The notes below the pieces were generated by a model that ran no database searches, was not told the DNA's origin, and saw nothing but the letters and a program-made list of their open reading frames with translations. Shown one piece after another: positions 23,641-35,529 of a DNA stretch of 64,000 nt. Source of the DNA: Halichoerus grypus. Lineage: Eukaryota; Chordata; Mammalia; Carnivora; Phocidae. The stretch's first letter is position 1; the number at the start of each line of letters is the position of its first letter. The position numbers and the translations under genes were made by a program. The stretch spans positions 5,032,001 through 5,096,000 of the forward strand of contig NC_135726.1 of assembly GCF_964656455.1 (NCBI RefSeq), written 5' to 3'.

Positions 23641-25249
23641 AAAGGTTTGCCTCTGGGAATCACTATTCATTAGCAGGCAGGTTGTAAATAGCGCTGGTTC
23701 AAGCTCTTCTGAGCATGTGCAAATGCAATGAGCCCCAGCATAAAGTGGAACATCACATCAAGGGGAGATTTCCTACAGTCACCTGTGTCCAGCACAACAC
23801 CCACCACAGTCACCTGCTGGTCTTCTGGCAGGAGGGCGAGGCCAGGAGAGCTGAGTCTTCTGCTCTCCTCTCCCTAAATAAGAGCTGACTCTGGGGTAGA
23901 CACTAATAGGAGCAGGCAGAATAGCATGATAATGGGGATCTTTTTAGCGATGTCTGCTGCCCTTGCATCCTGGCAGGTGCGGTTAGCTTCTCTTTCAGAG
24001 AGCTCTGTCACCATGGGTTTGTGTTAGAAACAGCTGGTGGCCGAAGGACTGGGAACTAACGAGCCACGCTGCTCGGATGCAGGAAGGGCCACTGGCTGTC
24101 CCCGGGGACACTGCCGGACTCCAGAGGCCAGGGTCCTGGCCCATTGCATGGCTTGTTACCCATACTGGAGCCTCACATGGCTTAATGGGACCAAAGCTCT
24201 GCCAGGAAGGAGAGGGAGAGGAGTGCTCAGGTCCCAGCCATCTTGGATAGTCCAGCAGATGGTCCACAAGTAAGGCGAAGCACTTTTGGCTGCCAGGCAC
24301 CATACGCAGAGACAGCCTGGTACCCCGACATGGCGAAGGCAGAGCGCAGTCTAGCTGGGAGAGAAACGGCCACTGGGCACTCTGCACTCTGCATCCGGGC
24401 AAGGCCATGCTTGGATGAAAAGCAACAGTGGGGAGGAAGGTTGGAGGAGGGGTTGAAGTGAGAGGCGGGGTGCCGGGTACTAGAAGGAAGCTGTTTTCCT
24501 AACAGCTCGTCACCAGCTTCACGCAGACCCAACTGGGGGCCGCGCAGTATCAGGGGCTTCAAGGAGAGAGCCCCGATCCTGTCCGGACACAAAGCAGGAT
24601 GTCGGCTCTTTATCCTGAGGGCCTCGTTCAAGGATGATGGAGTGACTCCAGGCAGCTGAAAACGCCATCTAAATGTTGGAGAATGTGTCCAATGCGAGAT
24701 TCATAAAACTTCGCACAAGGTCAGCTTGATAGTGACTCTATAAAATTCCAGAAATGGAGACCTATAGAGACTGACTTTACAGTCCACTCAATTTGGCGAT
24801 ATTTCTCAACTGAGGCCTTCACGTCTTAGGCTTTAATTGAAAGTATTTAACCTATTACAGATGATCATAAATAGCACTGGGCTGAACGCCCCCAAAATGC
24901 TCATTTCAAATACATGAAACTCTTCACGGGCTGGCAGGAAGAAGGAGCAGAGCTCTGCTCTGGATGGAAGACAGATGATAATCTTCAAAGAACACTCCTC
25001 ATGGCCAGCTCAGCGGCCGGATCCAACAACCCCTGCTTGCAACTCCAGGGAAGTCATTACACTCTTTCTCACCCCCCTTTAAAAGGCCCTTCTTAGCCAG
25101 CCCTTTGCTCACCTACTTCCCTAGGACTGCATTTTCAACTTTCTCTTTCTAAGTGATTTTAGTAACATCTTATTACAAATGCAATATTAAAATAACAGAG
25201 ATCTAAGAAAAACATTAGCCACGGTTCATAATCACCTAATCAAGTAAAT
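23641..25249. other. 1.6-kb intronic stretch with no recognised repeat
   Basis: Bases 24000-24620 are GC-richer with several CpGs; the rest is mixed. Overlapping open frames on both strands at 23995-24631 look like a by-product of GC content, with no domain. Confidence 0.5.
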
Positions 25250-25795
25250 GCTTTGTTTATTGATATTCCTTTTCATCTTTTTTTCAAATATGCATATTCA
25301 TTTTTTTCTCATATGTGGTCACTTTATAGATAACATTTTCATTTCTAGCATTATATGGTGAGTAATTTTCCCTTTTGCTTGTTTTGTAAAATCTTCCTTC
25401 CCATTATACAACACCCCTGCCTTTTCCTATTCTTACAAGATCCTATAAAAACACATACGAGGAATTTTTGCTATGTCTTTTTACAAAAAAAAAAAAAAAA
25501 TTACATGGACACTTCACTACTCAAGCCACCTGCATTGCTTTGGGCCAGGAAATCAGAGACGCTAACAGTTGGTTTTAAAAGCCACATACCTTTTCACAGA
25601 ATGGATGTAATACCGTGTACTCTAGATGGACAGCTAACCTTCTTTCTGCTTTTTGCACTACAGAAAACAATGCTTGCCCAAACATCCTTGTATATCCATC
25701 TTCAAGTACTGGGGTTTTATTTATTGATATTTTTTTAAGGACAGCTTTCCAGAAGTTGGGTTGCTGGGTAAAAGGTGATGCCTGTTAATAATTTT
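25250..25795 (-). mobile_element. Probable ancient L1M fragment
   Basis: 'aggacagctttccagaagttgggttgctgggt' and the T-rich wording before it resemble the reverse complement of an old L1 3' end. An A17 run lies at about 25484-25500. Borders uncertain. Confidence 0.45.
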
Positions 25796-25799
25796 AATA

Positions 25800-25905
25800 T
25801 ATATTGCCAGGGTAGCTTGGAAGTGGCAGAGCTAGGATACAAACCCATGTCTACTGGATTCTAGAATCTGAACTCTCAACCATTAATCTCTAACTTCACA
25901 GATGT
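25800..25905 (-). repeat. MIR fragment
   Basis: 'ttggaagtggcagagctagg' and 'caaacccatgtctactggattc' are MIR minus landmarks. Confidence 0.7.
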
Positions 25906-26019
25906 CCCATGGTGGGACTAGCAGCACACTTGCCTAGGTGTGCAGTGTTTAAAAAAAAGCAGAGGGCTTTAGATTTTCATACTTCCTACAATGAATCCAC
26001 TGTATTGTAGCCAGGTGGG

Positions 26020-26031
26020 CCAAGCAATTTA
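26020..26031. repeat. Left TSD of CanSINE 1
   Basis: CCAAGCAATTTA, identical to 26237-26248. Confidence 0.9.
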
Positions 26032-26236
26032 TTTTTATTTTATTTTTTTTTAATGTTTTATTTGTTTATTCATGAGAGTCAGAGAGAGAGAGAGAGAGAG
26101 AGAGGCAGAGGCAGAGGGAGAAGCGGGCTCCCCGCCTAGCAGGGAGCCCAATGCGGGACTCGATCCCAGGACCCTGGGATCATGACCTGAGCTGAAGGCA
26201 GATGCTTAACCATCTGAGCCACCCAGGTGCCCTGCA
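26032..26236 (-). mobile_element. CanSINE (tRNA-derived carnivore SINE)
   Basis: On the plus strand: T-rich tail, GA-rich repeat (gagagagagagagag), 'gcgggctccccgcctagcagg', 'gatcatgacctgagctgaagg', and the tRNA-like head 'atctgagccacccaggtgccc'. The perfect 12-bp TSD suggests a fairly recent insertion. In gene-sense orientation. Confidence 0.95.
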
Positions 26237-26248
26237 CCAAGCAATTTA
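26237..26248. repeat. Right TSD of CanSINE 1
   Basis: CCAAGCAATTTA. Confidence 0.9.
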
Positions 26249-27164
26249 GACAGAACTACCTAGCTATTCGTCACTGAGCATGACCACTCTCGGGACATTT
26301 CTCCAGGTGACTCCTGCTAATTAAAGTGTGGCACGGCCATGATTCCTCAACCAGAATGAATAACAAAGAAAAAGAAAATCCTGGAGAAACTTGCATTGAG
26401 CCATCTCTATCTTGACTAAAACGAAAGCTGAACCATAAATGGACTATTTATAAATCAGGATGAAAGTAAGAGTGCATCCAGCACAGAACACGTTTTTCAG
26501 TGACTATAATTTTTCATATTGTTCAATGCAGCTATATCTGAGTGCCAGTTGGGGTATCTAGAAATAGATGATCTTTTATATTTACAGCAGTGAACCCCTT
26601 TGAAACCAGATTCATGCTATTTAGACATGAACGTAAGTGCCGTCATGAGGGGCTCTTGCAAGAGCCCAGAGGGGCTGCTACTTTTTTTCAGCACCTGAGA
26701 ATAAGCCTCATAGGAGCTGATGTTTTACTATAAACCCTACAGAAGGTTAACAGCTAATTCAGACAGCCCAACTGAAATACAAGGAGACATTTCCCTAAGG
26801 AGAAGACATTAATGGAAAAATCATTTCACGTTTGCATTTTTAATTTTGCAATTTAAAATCTCTCTAAATACACTTTCCCCTTTAAAATGTGATTAACCAA
26901 AATTTCCCCATCTTTATTACGGCAAATAGCCAGTTATAGTATTCCTTTTGGAATAGCAGCAGGGGCATTATTTAGATTTAAGGGGGAAAGCATGCATGAA
27001 ACTGTTATTAAAACTGAATATATTTAGTTTTCACAGCTATTAAGAGGATTATTAAGGAGTTTGTGCAAGTTTTGGATATGTAGATGGAGCTAAATCTGTG
27101 TATGTGTTCGGTAGGGAGCATGCTTGTGGTCATTGTGTGTACTTTTAATTAAATGTTCTGTTGG
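26249..27164. other. AT-rich stretch without recognised repeats
   Basis: About 900 bp with many TAAT/ATTA cores (for example 26815-26920 and 27005-27060). No repeat recognised; candidate conserved noncoding DNA. Confidence 0.45.
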
Positions 27165-27839
27165 AACCTGGAGAGTCTAGCCCTGCATTCCCAGTAAACT
27201 ACCGGCATGCCCTCGGGTGAGTCACCGAACCCATCCCAGAGAAGACCTTGAAGGTTTCTTCTGGTTCTAATACCATTTGAAGTTTTGTTGGTACTTAAAT
27301 AATAAATGATTATTATGGCCTTAGTGGGAAAATACAGACTTGTTTCCACATTACAGTCCAATACTGATACCCGTGATCTCAAAAGTATTGAATTTGGCGA
27401 ACGACATTATCCCTCCCATGACCACAGTGCCAGTCACAGGTGCTGGAGTTGCGGGGTACACCACGGGGCCAGGCCCTCACCGGGTGCTGTCTCAGCCTCC
27501 ACGTGCTGGGCCCTCTCAGGCGTACTGATGAGCCTTACCTTATAAATGAGGAAATAACTCGGGGGCCCAGGGACATCTCTATAATGCTATGGGTAGATGC
27601 AGGTTTTTAAAATATTAATGACCACTCAATTTCTCTCCCCCTGTACTACAATTAAGGCAATTGAGAGAACTCTCTTTTCCTCCAAATGTCCACTCTGTCT
27701 GCTTTGAGACAATAGCTGGGACTCCCACAAAGTTGCGCTGCCCCTGAGCTGGGACAGAGAACAAAAGTAAAGGAGGGGCCTGTGCTGGGTGGCCTGGGAG
27801 GTGAGGGGGGCGTTTGAACTTCTCTGTGGCTCTTACCCG
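27165..27839. other. Intronic stretch, weak MIR/L2-like signals
   Basis: 'ctcgggtgagtcaccgaaccc' at about 27213 and 'aatgaggaaataactcggg' at about 27545 hint at MIR pieces but were too weak to bound. Confidence 0.35.
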
Positions 27840-28030
27840 ACTTCTGGATGATTTTGAGTCCCAATGCCACCACGAAATGGCTCTGTGACCTTGCTTTAAT
27901 CACCTAACCTCTCTGAGCTATATTTGTAAAATAAACATCGAATGGTACCACCTCATTGGGATGCTGCAGGAATGAAGTGAGTCAACACTTTTCCAGCTGC
28001 AAGATGCTGGACAAGTGATGCTGTCACCGT
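27840..28030 (+). repeat. MIR SINE
   Basis: 'ctctgtgaccttgctttaatcacc', 'aaaataaacatcgaatggtaccacctc' follow the MIR order. Confidence 0.7.
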
Positions 28031-28084
28031 TTGCCTGTGGTCCGGGGTTGAAATACCAGGACAAAGGGGAAGGACAAGGATGGC

Positions 28085-28335
28085 AAGATGTAAGTAATAG
28101 TAAGAGTCAAGAGTAACTGAGCGCCTACTATGTGTTGGGCTGACTTTACCGTACTTTACAAGCACGAAACGACTTAATTCTCACATTGTCCCAGAGAGGC
28201 AGGTACTACTGTATTCCCATGTTACAGGTAAGGACACCAAGGCCCAGAGAATTGAAATAACCTGCCCAGCAGGTTGGTGGCAGGGCTGGGGTTGGGACAG
28301 GGCTGTCTGTCCCCAGAGCCTCACGTGCACTACCA
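28085..28335 (-). repeat. MIR SINE
   Basis: 'ctgagcgcctactatgtgttggg', 'gaggcaggtactactgtattccc', 'gttacaggtaaggacaccaaggc', 'ggtggcagggctggggttggg' are strong MIR minus landmarks. Confidence 0.85.
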
Positions 28336-28714
28336 AGCCCCCACCCCACATCACAGTACCCTTCTAAGAGGGCATGCTGAGAAGTAGAAGGGACATATGC
28401 CAAAGCTTCCAATGCTTAAGTCGTGGTTCTGAGTGGCGTAGATCTTATATCTGGGCTACATGATGAAGCTATTTTTGCCCCAGCTTGAGAGCAGGCACCC
28501 TGCGGTGGGAAAACAAACCCACTGCAAAAAGATCCAACAAAACAATCACAAGAAACCCTGCAAACTAAACCAAAATCCCACAAAACGTCCCCTCGACGCC
28601 CTGCCATGGTTGAGGGAAGCCCCAGATGACCGGCCCCATGTCACAGGCGGTGGCTGTAGGATTCCAGGGGTTTGGGGCCCCCCTCCAAGGCTGGTTGGTT
28701 CCCTGTGGCTCGTG
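28336..28714. other. Intronic stretch with no recognised feature
   Basis: Nothing recognised. Confidence 0.5.
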
Positions 28715-29045
28715 TAATGACCTATCACAGACGCGGTGGCATTAGCAACACACATGTATTATCTCACAGTTCTGGAGCTCAGAAGTCCAACAGGGGACTC
28801 ACTTGGCTAAAATCACAGTGTCAGCAGGGAGGATTCCCTCTGGAGGCCCTAGGGGAGAGTCCGTTTTCTTCCCTTTCCGGCTTTTAGAAGCTGCCCGTAC
28901 TCCTTGGCTCGTGGCACCTCCTTGGCTCTCTTCTTCAGTCCCCACGTCTTTTCTGACCCAGCCAGTGAAGGTTCTTTAATTAGACGGGGTGCACCCAGAT
29001 AACCCAGGATAATCTCTCCATCCCCAGGGCCCCATAATCACTCTG
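28715..29045 (-). mobile_element. Solo LTR fragment, MLT1-type (ERVL-MaLR)
   Basis: 'atctcacagttctggagctcagaagtcc' and 'gtgtcagcagggaggattccctctgg' are the reverse complement of the MaLR LTR 3' half; 'cccagataacccaggataatc' belongs to the MLT1C-like group. Truncated. Confidence 0.75.
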
Positions 29046-29089
29046 CAGCGGCCCTCGGGGAAGGTAATGGGAATAAGCTATCATTTACA

Positions 29090-29310
29090 AGTGTAGATTT
29101 TGGAGTCCGAGAAACCTAGGTAACAAATTCCAGATCCACTGCTTTGCCAGGCGAGTGACAGACACCCTCATGGTATCAGTTTGTAGAGCCTTTATAATGG
29201 GCACAGCACTAGAGTTCGTGTGTACATGCCGTTGTTCAGAAGGCTAAATAAGTTTGTGTACAAGAAGCACAGGTTCCAGCATAAAGAAAGAGCTCAAGAA
29301 ATGGCAGGTA
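29090..29310 (+). repeat. MIR-type SINE
   Basis: 'gattttggagtccgagaaacc' near the start and 'gcataaagaaagagctcaag' at the end. Well diverged. Confidence 0.6.
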
Positions 29311-29529
29311 TCAGGAAACGGAAAGAAGCTGACTTAGACCTCGGACGCCTGGTCAACCCAAGGACTCCCTTCCGCTAGCCACTGTGATTGGTCCAAAGGG
29401 TGGGTGCGTGACCCCAACGCAGCCCATCGGAGTCTGTCCCTGGGGTTGCGGTGAGGACGCGCGCGGGGAGAGAGAAGTCCCATTCCAAGCAAGTTGCCAT
29501 CTGATGGCAGCGTGCATACCTCAGACTAG

Positions 29530-29840
29530 TAGTTCTCTTTAGAGATGAGAAAACCGGGACTCCAAAACGCTAAGTATCATGTCTAAGTTGACACAGCAAG
29601 ACTATTGTTCTGGTGGCCTCTCGTGCGCGTGTGGGCTTGGCAGCTTACTCAGCCCCACCGCTCACAGCCCCATCTCTGAGCCCCATGGCTTTGCGAGGTT
29701 AGTATTGTAGCCCATGAAAGATGAAGAAACTTGGTGTTCAGGGGGCTAAGGGCTTTGCCGAGGTCTCTCAGCCAGTAAGGGGGAGCGTAAAGATGTGAAC
29801 TCGGGCCTTTTAGGTCTACTCACTGCTCCTCGGAGTCATG
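29530..29840 (-). repeat. Two MIR fragments
   Basis: Bases 29540-29605 ('agatgagaaaaccgggactcc') and 29690-29830 ('gatgaagaaacttggtg', 'ctctcagccagtaagg', 'gatgtgaactcggg') are each MIR minus. The spacing suggests two insertions or a rearranged one. Confidence 0.65.
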
Positions 29841-30944
29841 TTTGAACTTTCTGCTTCTGTAACTGTAATGGACTCGTAACAAGGTGGTTACACATCTTCC
29901 AATCTATCTCTGTGTAAACACACTAAAGAACTATCTATTCCTTCACTGGGTCTGGTATGAATATATTACCCACGTATATTATATGCTGATTTATTCTTCA
30001 AATAATGCATTATTCATTCTCTAAACTGCACATAATGTAAATCCACAAGACTCTCTGTGAAAACAAATCTATTGAATGGTAAGGTCGTGACAGATATGGT
30101 GACATTTCAACTCTTTGGGTCTTTGTTTCATTAATTTATACAACTGACATAACACCCACGTCCTGTGGGTGGGCTGCCAGGCAAGTGATGTAGAGCTATG
30201 ATCTGAGGATGTTGGTTGGAGGATGCCAATTACACTGGTCCCTGCAGGTATGGGAGGCTCTCCTTTTGGGCTGGGGCAGAGAAAGTGACCTGTGTTCTAG
30301 GGACCTGGTTCAGGCTCTGGCTGTGTCATCTTCCCAGGAACAGTGGGAACTTCTACGAACTGTAGAAGGTGGGACTCAAGTGTTGGGAATGGGGTTTGCT
30401 ATCACCCTGGCCTCTTCCCCCGTGTTCACTGTGGGCCCTGGAGCGATGCAGCAGGTGGGGAAGATGGACAGGGTGTGGCTGTGCAACCAGATAGGCCTCT
30501 GGGATGGACTTGGAGGGTTAGGAAGAGCCCCAGGCAGCTGCTAGGGAGCGGCACCCAGAAGACAGTCTGGGCACAGAAGTCAGTGGACATCACGGGTCTA
30601 GCACAGAATAATGGGTTGTCCCTGGAGTGGATCCAGCTCAGGAATGGGAAGGTGATGGGCGCTAGGTGGATGCGTACACGTGGTGGGTGGTCCTGGTGTG
30701 GAGGCATTTGTCAGCACAGTGCGGGCCACCGTGGTGGATTCTCGGGTGGGATGTGAATCTCTGTCAAAGGAACATGGATGGAGCAGGGCATGTGATGAGA
30801 TAGGAGCTTGGGTTTAGAAAGTCTAAAGAGGACTCAGCTATCAGGCTCAAAGAGCCACATGTCGATCAGGAGGAGTACGACGCTAGACCAAAACAGCCAA
30901 CCTGCCAACCTGGCTTCCCTCCACCCGCGCACCCCTCTGCTCCT
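29841..30944. other. 1.1-kb intronic stretch with no recognised repeat
   Basis: Bases 30150-30800 are G-rich and carry overlapping open frames on both strands (e.g. 30343-30756) without protein-like features. Confidence 0.5.
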
Positions 30945-31260
30945 TTACTAGCACCTGCTGAGGACGTGCCAGGGATGGTGGCTGGTGCCAAAGCTACAGG
31001 GGGAATACAATGGACGTGGATCCTGTGCTCATTACCTGTGTGTGTGTGTGTGTGGGGGGGCAACACCACAGCTGCATTATTTATTTAGATGGGACAGGTG
31101 CATGAAAGAAAAGCACCTCTGAAAGGGGCTCTGGAGGAGAGTGTAACTGTGGGCCTGGGGGTCAGGAAAGGCTTCGCCAGAACTTGAAGGGTGATTTTAA
31201 GTTAACCAGGTAAGGATGTAAATGAAGAAGAGTTCTAGGCAGACGTGACCGTGCCCGCTA
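30945..31260 (-). repeat. L2-like fragments with a (TG)9 G7 tract
   Basis: 'gaggacgtgccagggatggtgg' and 'ggtcaggaaaggcttcgccagaac' resemble minus-sense L2. A (TG)9 run at 31037-31054 is followed by seven Gs. Confidence 0.5.
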
Positions 31261-32274
31261 AGGTCACAGGTCTAAAGGGGACTGTGTGCTGCTGACGGGG
31301 ATCGTGCTGAGAAGAGTCACTAGGTTGCAGAGACTGGGGCTGAGTGTTAAAGTGTTGGGAAAAAATACTTTAAGTCATTGGGGTTGAGATGGGCTGAACC
31401 TACAGATGGGGCCAGATGGCCCCCGTGCAAAGTCCCTGAAGAGTACACAGCCCCGAAGCTGGAATGCAGGCCAGCCTGACGCTGTTTGTCACCACCTGAA
31501 ATTCGGTGGCGGTCAGACTCCGACCGGCTCGGTGGCTATGAAGTCAGTGCCCCCCACCTGCTAACGACGAGCAGATCCACAGGTGTTTACAACCCAGTGC
31601 GCTCAGCGACTTTGCTGTGCTTTTTATTTTCATTTATTGAATGGTATAAAACTCGACATTTATTGGCCACAGACCATTTCTGTGTTCCTGTAACTCAAAA
31701 ATGGTTACATTTTAAAGAATGAAGTACTACCTGCTTCAAGTGTGTAATAGAAACCAGGCCTCATTGGCACCTGCTGAATTATTAACATTAGAAACTCCGT
31801 GGTTGCCCTATTATGCTGTGGAACTTTCTTCCCCAATACACTTTATTACACGTACTTGTCTTACTGTTGACAGTCCATAACATGAAGTGACGTAAGAGGG
31901 AAGTGTATGCTCCATCTGGCAAATGAATAGATGATGTCAGCAACTGACTGGACACATTTTGATGTGACCCGCTATAATGGACGGGGGCAGCCATGATGGC
32001 CTTTCCGTGAAGAATGAACACAAACATGGAGGCTGCAACAGAGGGCCGGCTACTATGGCAGGCCAGGGGCAAGCGGGAGGGGATGACTCCCTAACAGGAG
32101 GCCCCCGGAGGGAAGGGGACTGAAGGAGCGGAACCCCCCTGACAAGGGAGAACTGGAATTGCAGGCCTTGCTTGGGAGCCATGAGCAGGCCCTTCATAGC
32201 TCATGGGCTGATCTCCATCCACATCAACCATGTGGGGTGCTTACTCTCAGAAAATCACTTGAAAAATAACCACA
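31261..32274. other. Intronic stretch with no recognised repeat
   Basis: Nothing recognised over about 1 kb. Confidence 0.5.
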
Positions 32275-32465
32275 CTTTCCCAGAGCAGCCACTATGCTGT
32301 TTCATTTAAACTTCAACAACCCCCTAGAGCGACACTATGAGCCTCGTATTATAGGTGAGGATATTGAAGATCCAAGAGATTAAACTTTTTTCTCAAGGTC
32401 GGTCAACTCAAGATCAGTGGCGAGACCAGCACTAACCAGGCCCATCTGACTCTGAAGCCAGCTTG
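32275..32465 (-). repeat. MIR SINE
   Basis: 'gagcctcgtattataggtgagg', 'agtggcgagaccagcactaacc', 'catctgactctgaagcc' follow MIR minus order. Confidence 0.78.
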
Positions 32466-33744
32466 GAAAGAGCAACATTCTTTTCAGTAGGCGGCTGGTC
32501 TCTACCCACACAATTGAGATTGATTTCTCTAATATCCACCTGTATCAGCCAAGGATCACGTCAATATTTTAAAACTTATACATCCTTTTACGCCTCACAA
32601 GGGGTTCTGACAGTGTTGTCATCCAATTCTTGCAGCAGACTGGGATTTTACTGTTGTTGACAACCCGGAATTAAGGACCCTGCTGAGGGGCCCTTGGCTA
32701 TTAATACTAATATTAGCACAAGAATTCAGGGGTTTTGTTTTAGATTATTGGTTTTTCCATTTTTGTTTTGTTTTGTTTTCTTCAGAGAGCAAAGAGTATC
32801 CTCCCTCTTGAGAGACTCCACAGTCACACCTGGGGATTACTTTATAATTTAAAACCATAAAGCCTTAAAGCCAGAAGAAACCTGAAAGGATGAGAAATAA
32901 TTACTGATAGCTACTATACGGGGTGGCATGTGCAGGAATTTAAATTAACCTGTGATAGAAAAATGCCGGTTTTCCATTTCAGCGACGCAGCGGTGAAATG
33001 GCATCTCCTACTTAGCTATGTTTACTGTAGTAAAGGAGAGTGTATTGTTATAAAAAGCATATGAAGGCAGTAGTAGACTGATATGGCAAGGTGAAACTCC
33101 TAAAGCTGAGGTTTGGGAGACAAGGGTTGAACCCTAAGGAGAGGTCCTTCCTGTGAAACCTACCCTTGGTGGGGCCAGCCCACCGCTCTCCTTTTGAGGG
33201 ATTTCTCTCACTTGGATGAAGATTTTGAGCGTGGCAGGGCTGAGGCTCGGGTCATAAGGTAAGCCCTGTGCCCTTCTCCAGCTGGTGCCCCCCATCGCCC
33301 TCCAGGCTTTGCTCGGTCAGCTGCAAAGCTAGCCTCGTCCCCTCCTGGCTCTGAAGCTGATGTTGCCACATTGCTGACAGTGTTCCAGTAAACCCTTCCA
33401 GAACAATTTTATAGACTGGGAAGCCATAATCAAAATTGGCAGTTGAGCGGCAAACATATACACTTTGGCAAAACTATATGCAAACAAGAACCTGGCTCTA
33501 ATACATCCCTAGAGTCGATGCTGACGATGCTATCTAGGCAGAGATTATTTTTGCTTAAACATACCATTCGTAGTCTCCAAGACTCAACACAGCCCAAGCA
33601 CCTCCCTCAGGGCAAGCCCTCCACCCATTTTAGTGTACATCCATGTCCGCCCCACCCAGGCCAAGATACTCACATTCTCCCTCTGCAGCAGGCTCTCCAC
33701 GTGCCATCCCTCCCAGGGGAGTCACGATTCTGAGCTCTGTTGCC
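32466..33744. other. 1.3-kb intronic stretch with no recognised repeat
   Basis: Only a short (TTTTG)-like run near 32760-32780 stands out. Confidence 0.5.
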
Positions 33745-34220
33745 ACATGTTGGTTTTGCCTATTCTTGAACTTTACACAAATGGAATTGTACAGAATACG
33801 TTCTTGTGTGTGTGGCTTCTTTTATTCAACATTGAGCCCGTAAGTGTCACCTCTGTGTATAGCAGTTCATTGTTTTTCATTACTGCTTAATTCTATCTAT
33901 CTACCTATATATCCATCTATCCATCCATTCGTCCTTCTATCGATCCATTCTCCCTTCCTTCCTTCCTTCCTTCCATCCAACCATCCATCCATCCATCCAT
34001 CCTACTGTTAATGGACATTCCCATTGTTTCCATTTGGGGGCCATTATGAAAAACACTGCTGAAACTATTCTCGTGTGTGTCTTTGGTGCGTAGAGACATT
34101 GAGTCTCTCAGTGACACACTAAGGAGATAAAATTGCTGAGTTATAGGGTATACAGATATTTGGGTTTTAGTACATATTGCACAACACTTCCAGAGTGTTT
34201 CTTTAAACAGGCCTTTTTGG
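33745..34220 (-). mobile_element. Ancient L1M 3' region containing a tetranucleotide repeat
   Basis: 'ttttgcctattcttgaactttacac', 'atggaattgtacagaatacg', 'tggggg ccattatgaaaaacactgctg' (after the repeat) and 'aaattgctgagttatagggta' are the reverse complement of an old L1 ORF2 end. Confidence 0.78.
33892..34002. repeat. (ATCT/ATCC/TTCC)n microsatellite
   Basis: About 110 bp of interrupted tetranucleotides: ATCT, then mixed ATCC, a pure TTCC run at 33954-33974, then ATCC. Lies inside the old L1. Confidence 0.92.
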
Positions 34221-34688
34221 ACACTTTAGAAATGGCTTTAATGCATTTTCTAGACAACTTCTCTGGCTCCTGATCAAAGGGTCTATAAACTTGTAACTGG
34301 ATTAGTCTAATATTCAAGGTATTATAGTTAAAATGGCTAATTTTCTCTCTCTGTTAGCTCACTAAATTCCCTCAAATGAGGAATGTAAAACTGTGATATG
34401 AAATTCATTTTTATATAAGTGTTTTTTTTGAAGTATTAGCTCTTTCTGTGTATCTGGGATATTACTGCAGCCACTCACCGGTTCTTCTGGAGGCTCCAAG
34501 CTGGAGGCTGCTTTGTGTCCACAGCTCCCAACTGCCCTGGTTGTTACTGGGCTCTAATGCTGGGCCCGGGAACCCCATATTTCTGATTGTGCTTCCTGAG
34601 TCATCCTGTTTGGCTGAGGCTCCTGGCATTTCTCTTTCCATCCCTGTGTAGTAACGGTCTCCTAATCCAACTAAGTAACTTCCCAACA
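34221..34688. other. Intronic stretch with no recognised feature
   Basis: Nothing recognised. Confidence 0.5.
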
Positions 34689-34703
34689 CCTAGCCTCAGA
34701 TTT
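34689..34703. repeat. Left TSD of CanSINE 2
   Basis: CCTAGCCTCAGATTT, identical to 34929-34943. Confidence 0.93.
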
Positions 34704-34928
34704 AATTTAATTTAATTTAATTCAATTAATTAATTTTTTTTAAAGATTTTATTTATTTATTTGACAGAGAGAGACACAGTGAGAGAGGGAACACAAGCAG
34801 GGGGAGTGGGAAAGGGAGAAGCAGGCTCCCTGCTGAGCAGAGAGCCCGATGCGGGGCTCCATCCCAGGACCCTGGGATCATGACCTGAGCCGAAGGCAGA
34901 CGCTTAACGACTGAGCTACCCAGGCGCC
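34704..34928 (-). mobile_element. CanSINE with an expanded TTTAA tail
   Basis: Plus strand: repeated AATTT units (34701-34731), 'aaagattttatttatttatttg', GA-rich part, 'gcaggctccctgctgagcag', 'gatcatgacctgagccgaagg', and the head 'ctgagctacccaggcgcccc'. The perfect 15-bp TSD marks it as one of the youngest insertions here. Gene-sense orientation. Confidence 0.96.
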
Positions 34929-34943
34929 CCTAGCCTCAGATTT
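34929..34943. repeat. Right TSD of CanSINE 2
   Basis: CCTAGCCTCAGATTT. Its first bases overlap the C run that ends the SINE head, so the exact edge is ambiguous by two bases. Confidence 0.93.
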
Positions 34944-35034
34944 TAAATGTGTCTAATCCCTTTCAAGCTCCGCTCTCCATTCCTCCACGTTGCATAGGCT
35001 TCCAGGCCATGGCTTATGGGTACTGATAAAATTT

Positions 35035-35265
35035 AGTGGTTCGGGAACTGGGACCAACACGTCCTAGCTCTGATGTTACTAACGGAGGAGCGGGGAGGGG
35101 TTAGTGACTTCACTGCTCTCAGGCTCCGTTTCCTCCTCTATAAAATAGAAATAATAATTGCACCTGCCTCAGAGGGTAGTTGTGAAAATGAGATGGGACG
35201 GACTATGAGAAGCCCCATGCCCAGCACTTAGTGAGTGTAAACTGTTATTGTTATTAACGCTACAA
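35035..35265 (+). repeat. MIR SINE
   Basis: 'tcaggctccgtttcctcctctataaaatag', 'gcacctgcctcagagggtagttgtgaaaatgag', 'catgcccagcacttagtgag' give a clear full-order MIR. Confidence 0.88.
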
Positions 35266-35529
35266 TAAAGGCTTCAAACAGTCCACTTTCCCCATTCATA
35301 CATCACTTTGTTCCCCACCACCTTACAGAGACTCTAAGCAATCCTCTCTCCCCTGCAGAGCTTCTGCCCTTTGGATTCATCTTGAAGGCTCTCCACAAGC
35401 TCACCTTATTTCCCAACTCCAACTGCAACAGAGAAAGTGACTTCCTGGTGACTGTCCTGCTCCCCCACATTTCTCACCCCCTTCCAGCTGGCTGGGGCCA
35501 AACGCCCACTGCCAGCCAATGGCAAGTGT
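35266..35529. other. Intronic stretch, pyrimidine-rich
   Basis: Nothing firmly recognised; 35330-35470 has faint L2-like wording. Confidence 0.4.

Noticed and set aside
23995..24631. Overlapping open frames on both strands in a GC-rich segment
   Set aside because: No domain or splice support. CpG density looks too low for an island promoter by eye.
33892..34002. CRISPR-like regular repeat
   Set aside because: A tetranucleotide microsatellite in an old mammalian L1; no repeat-spacer structure.
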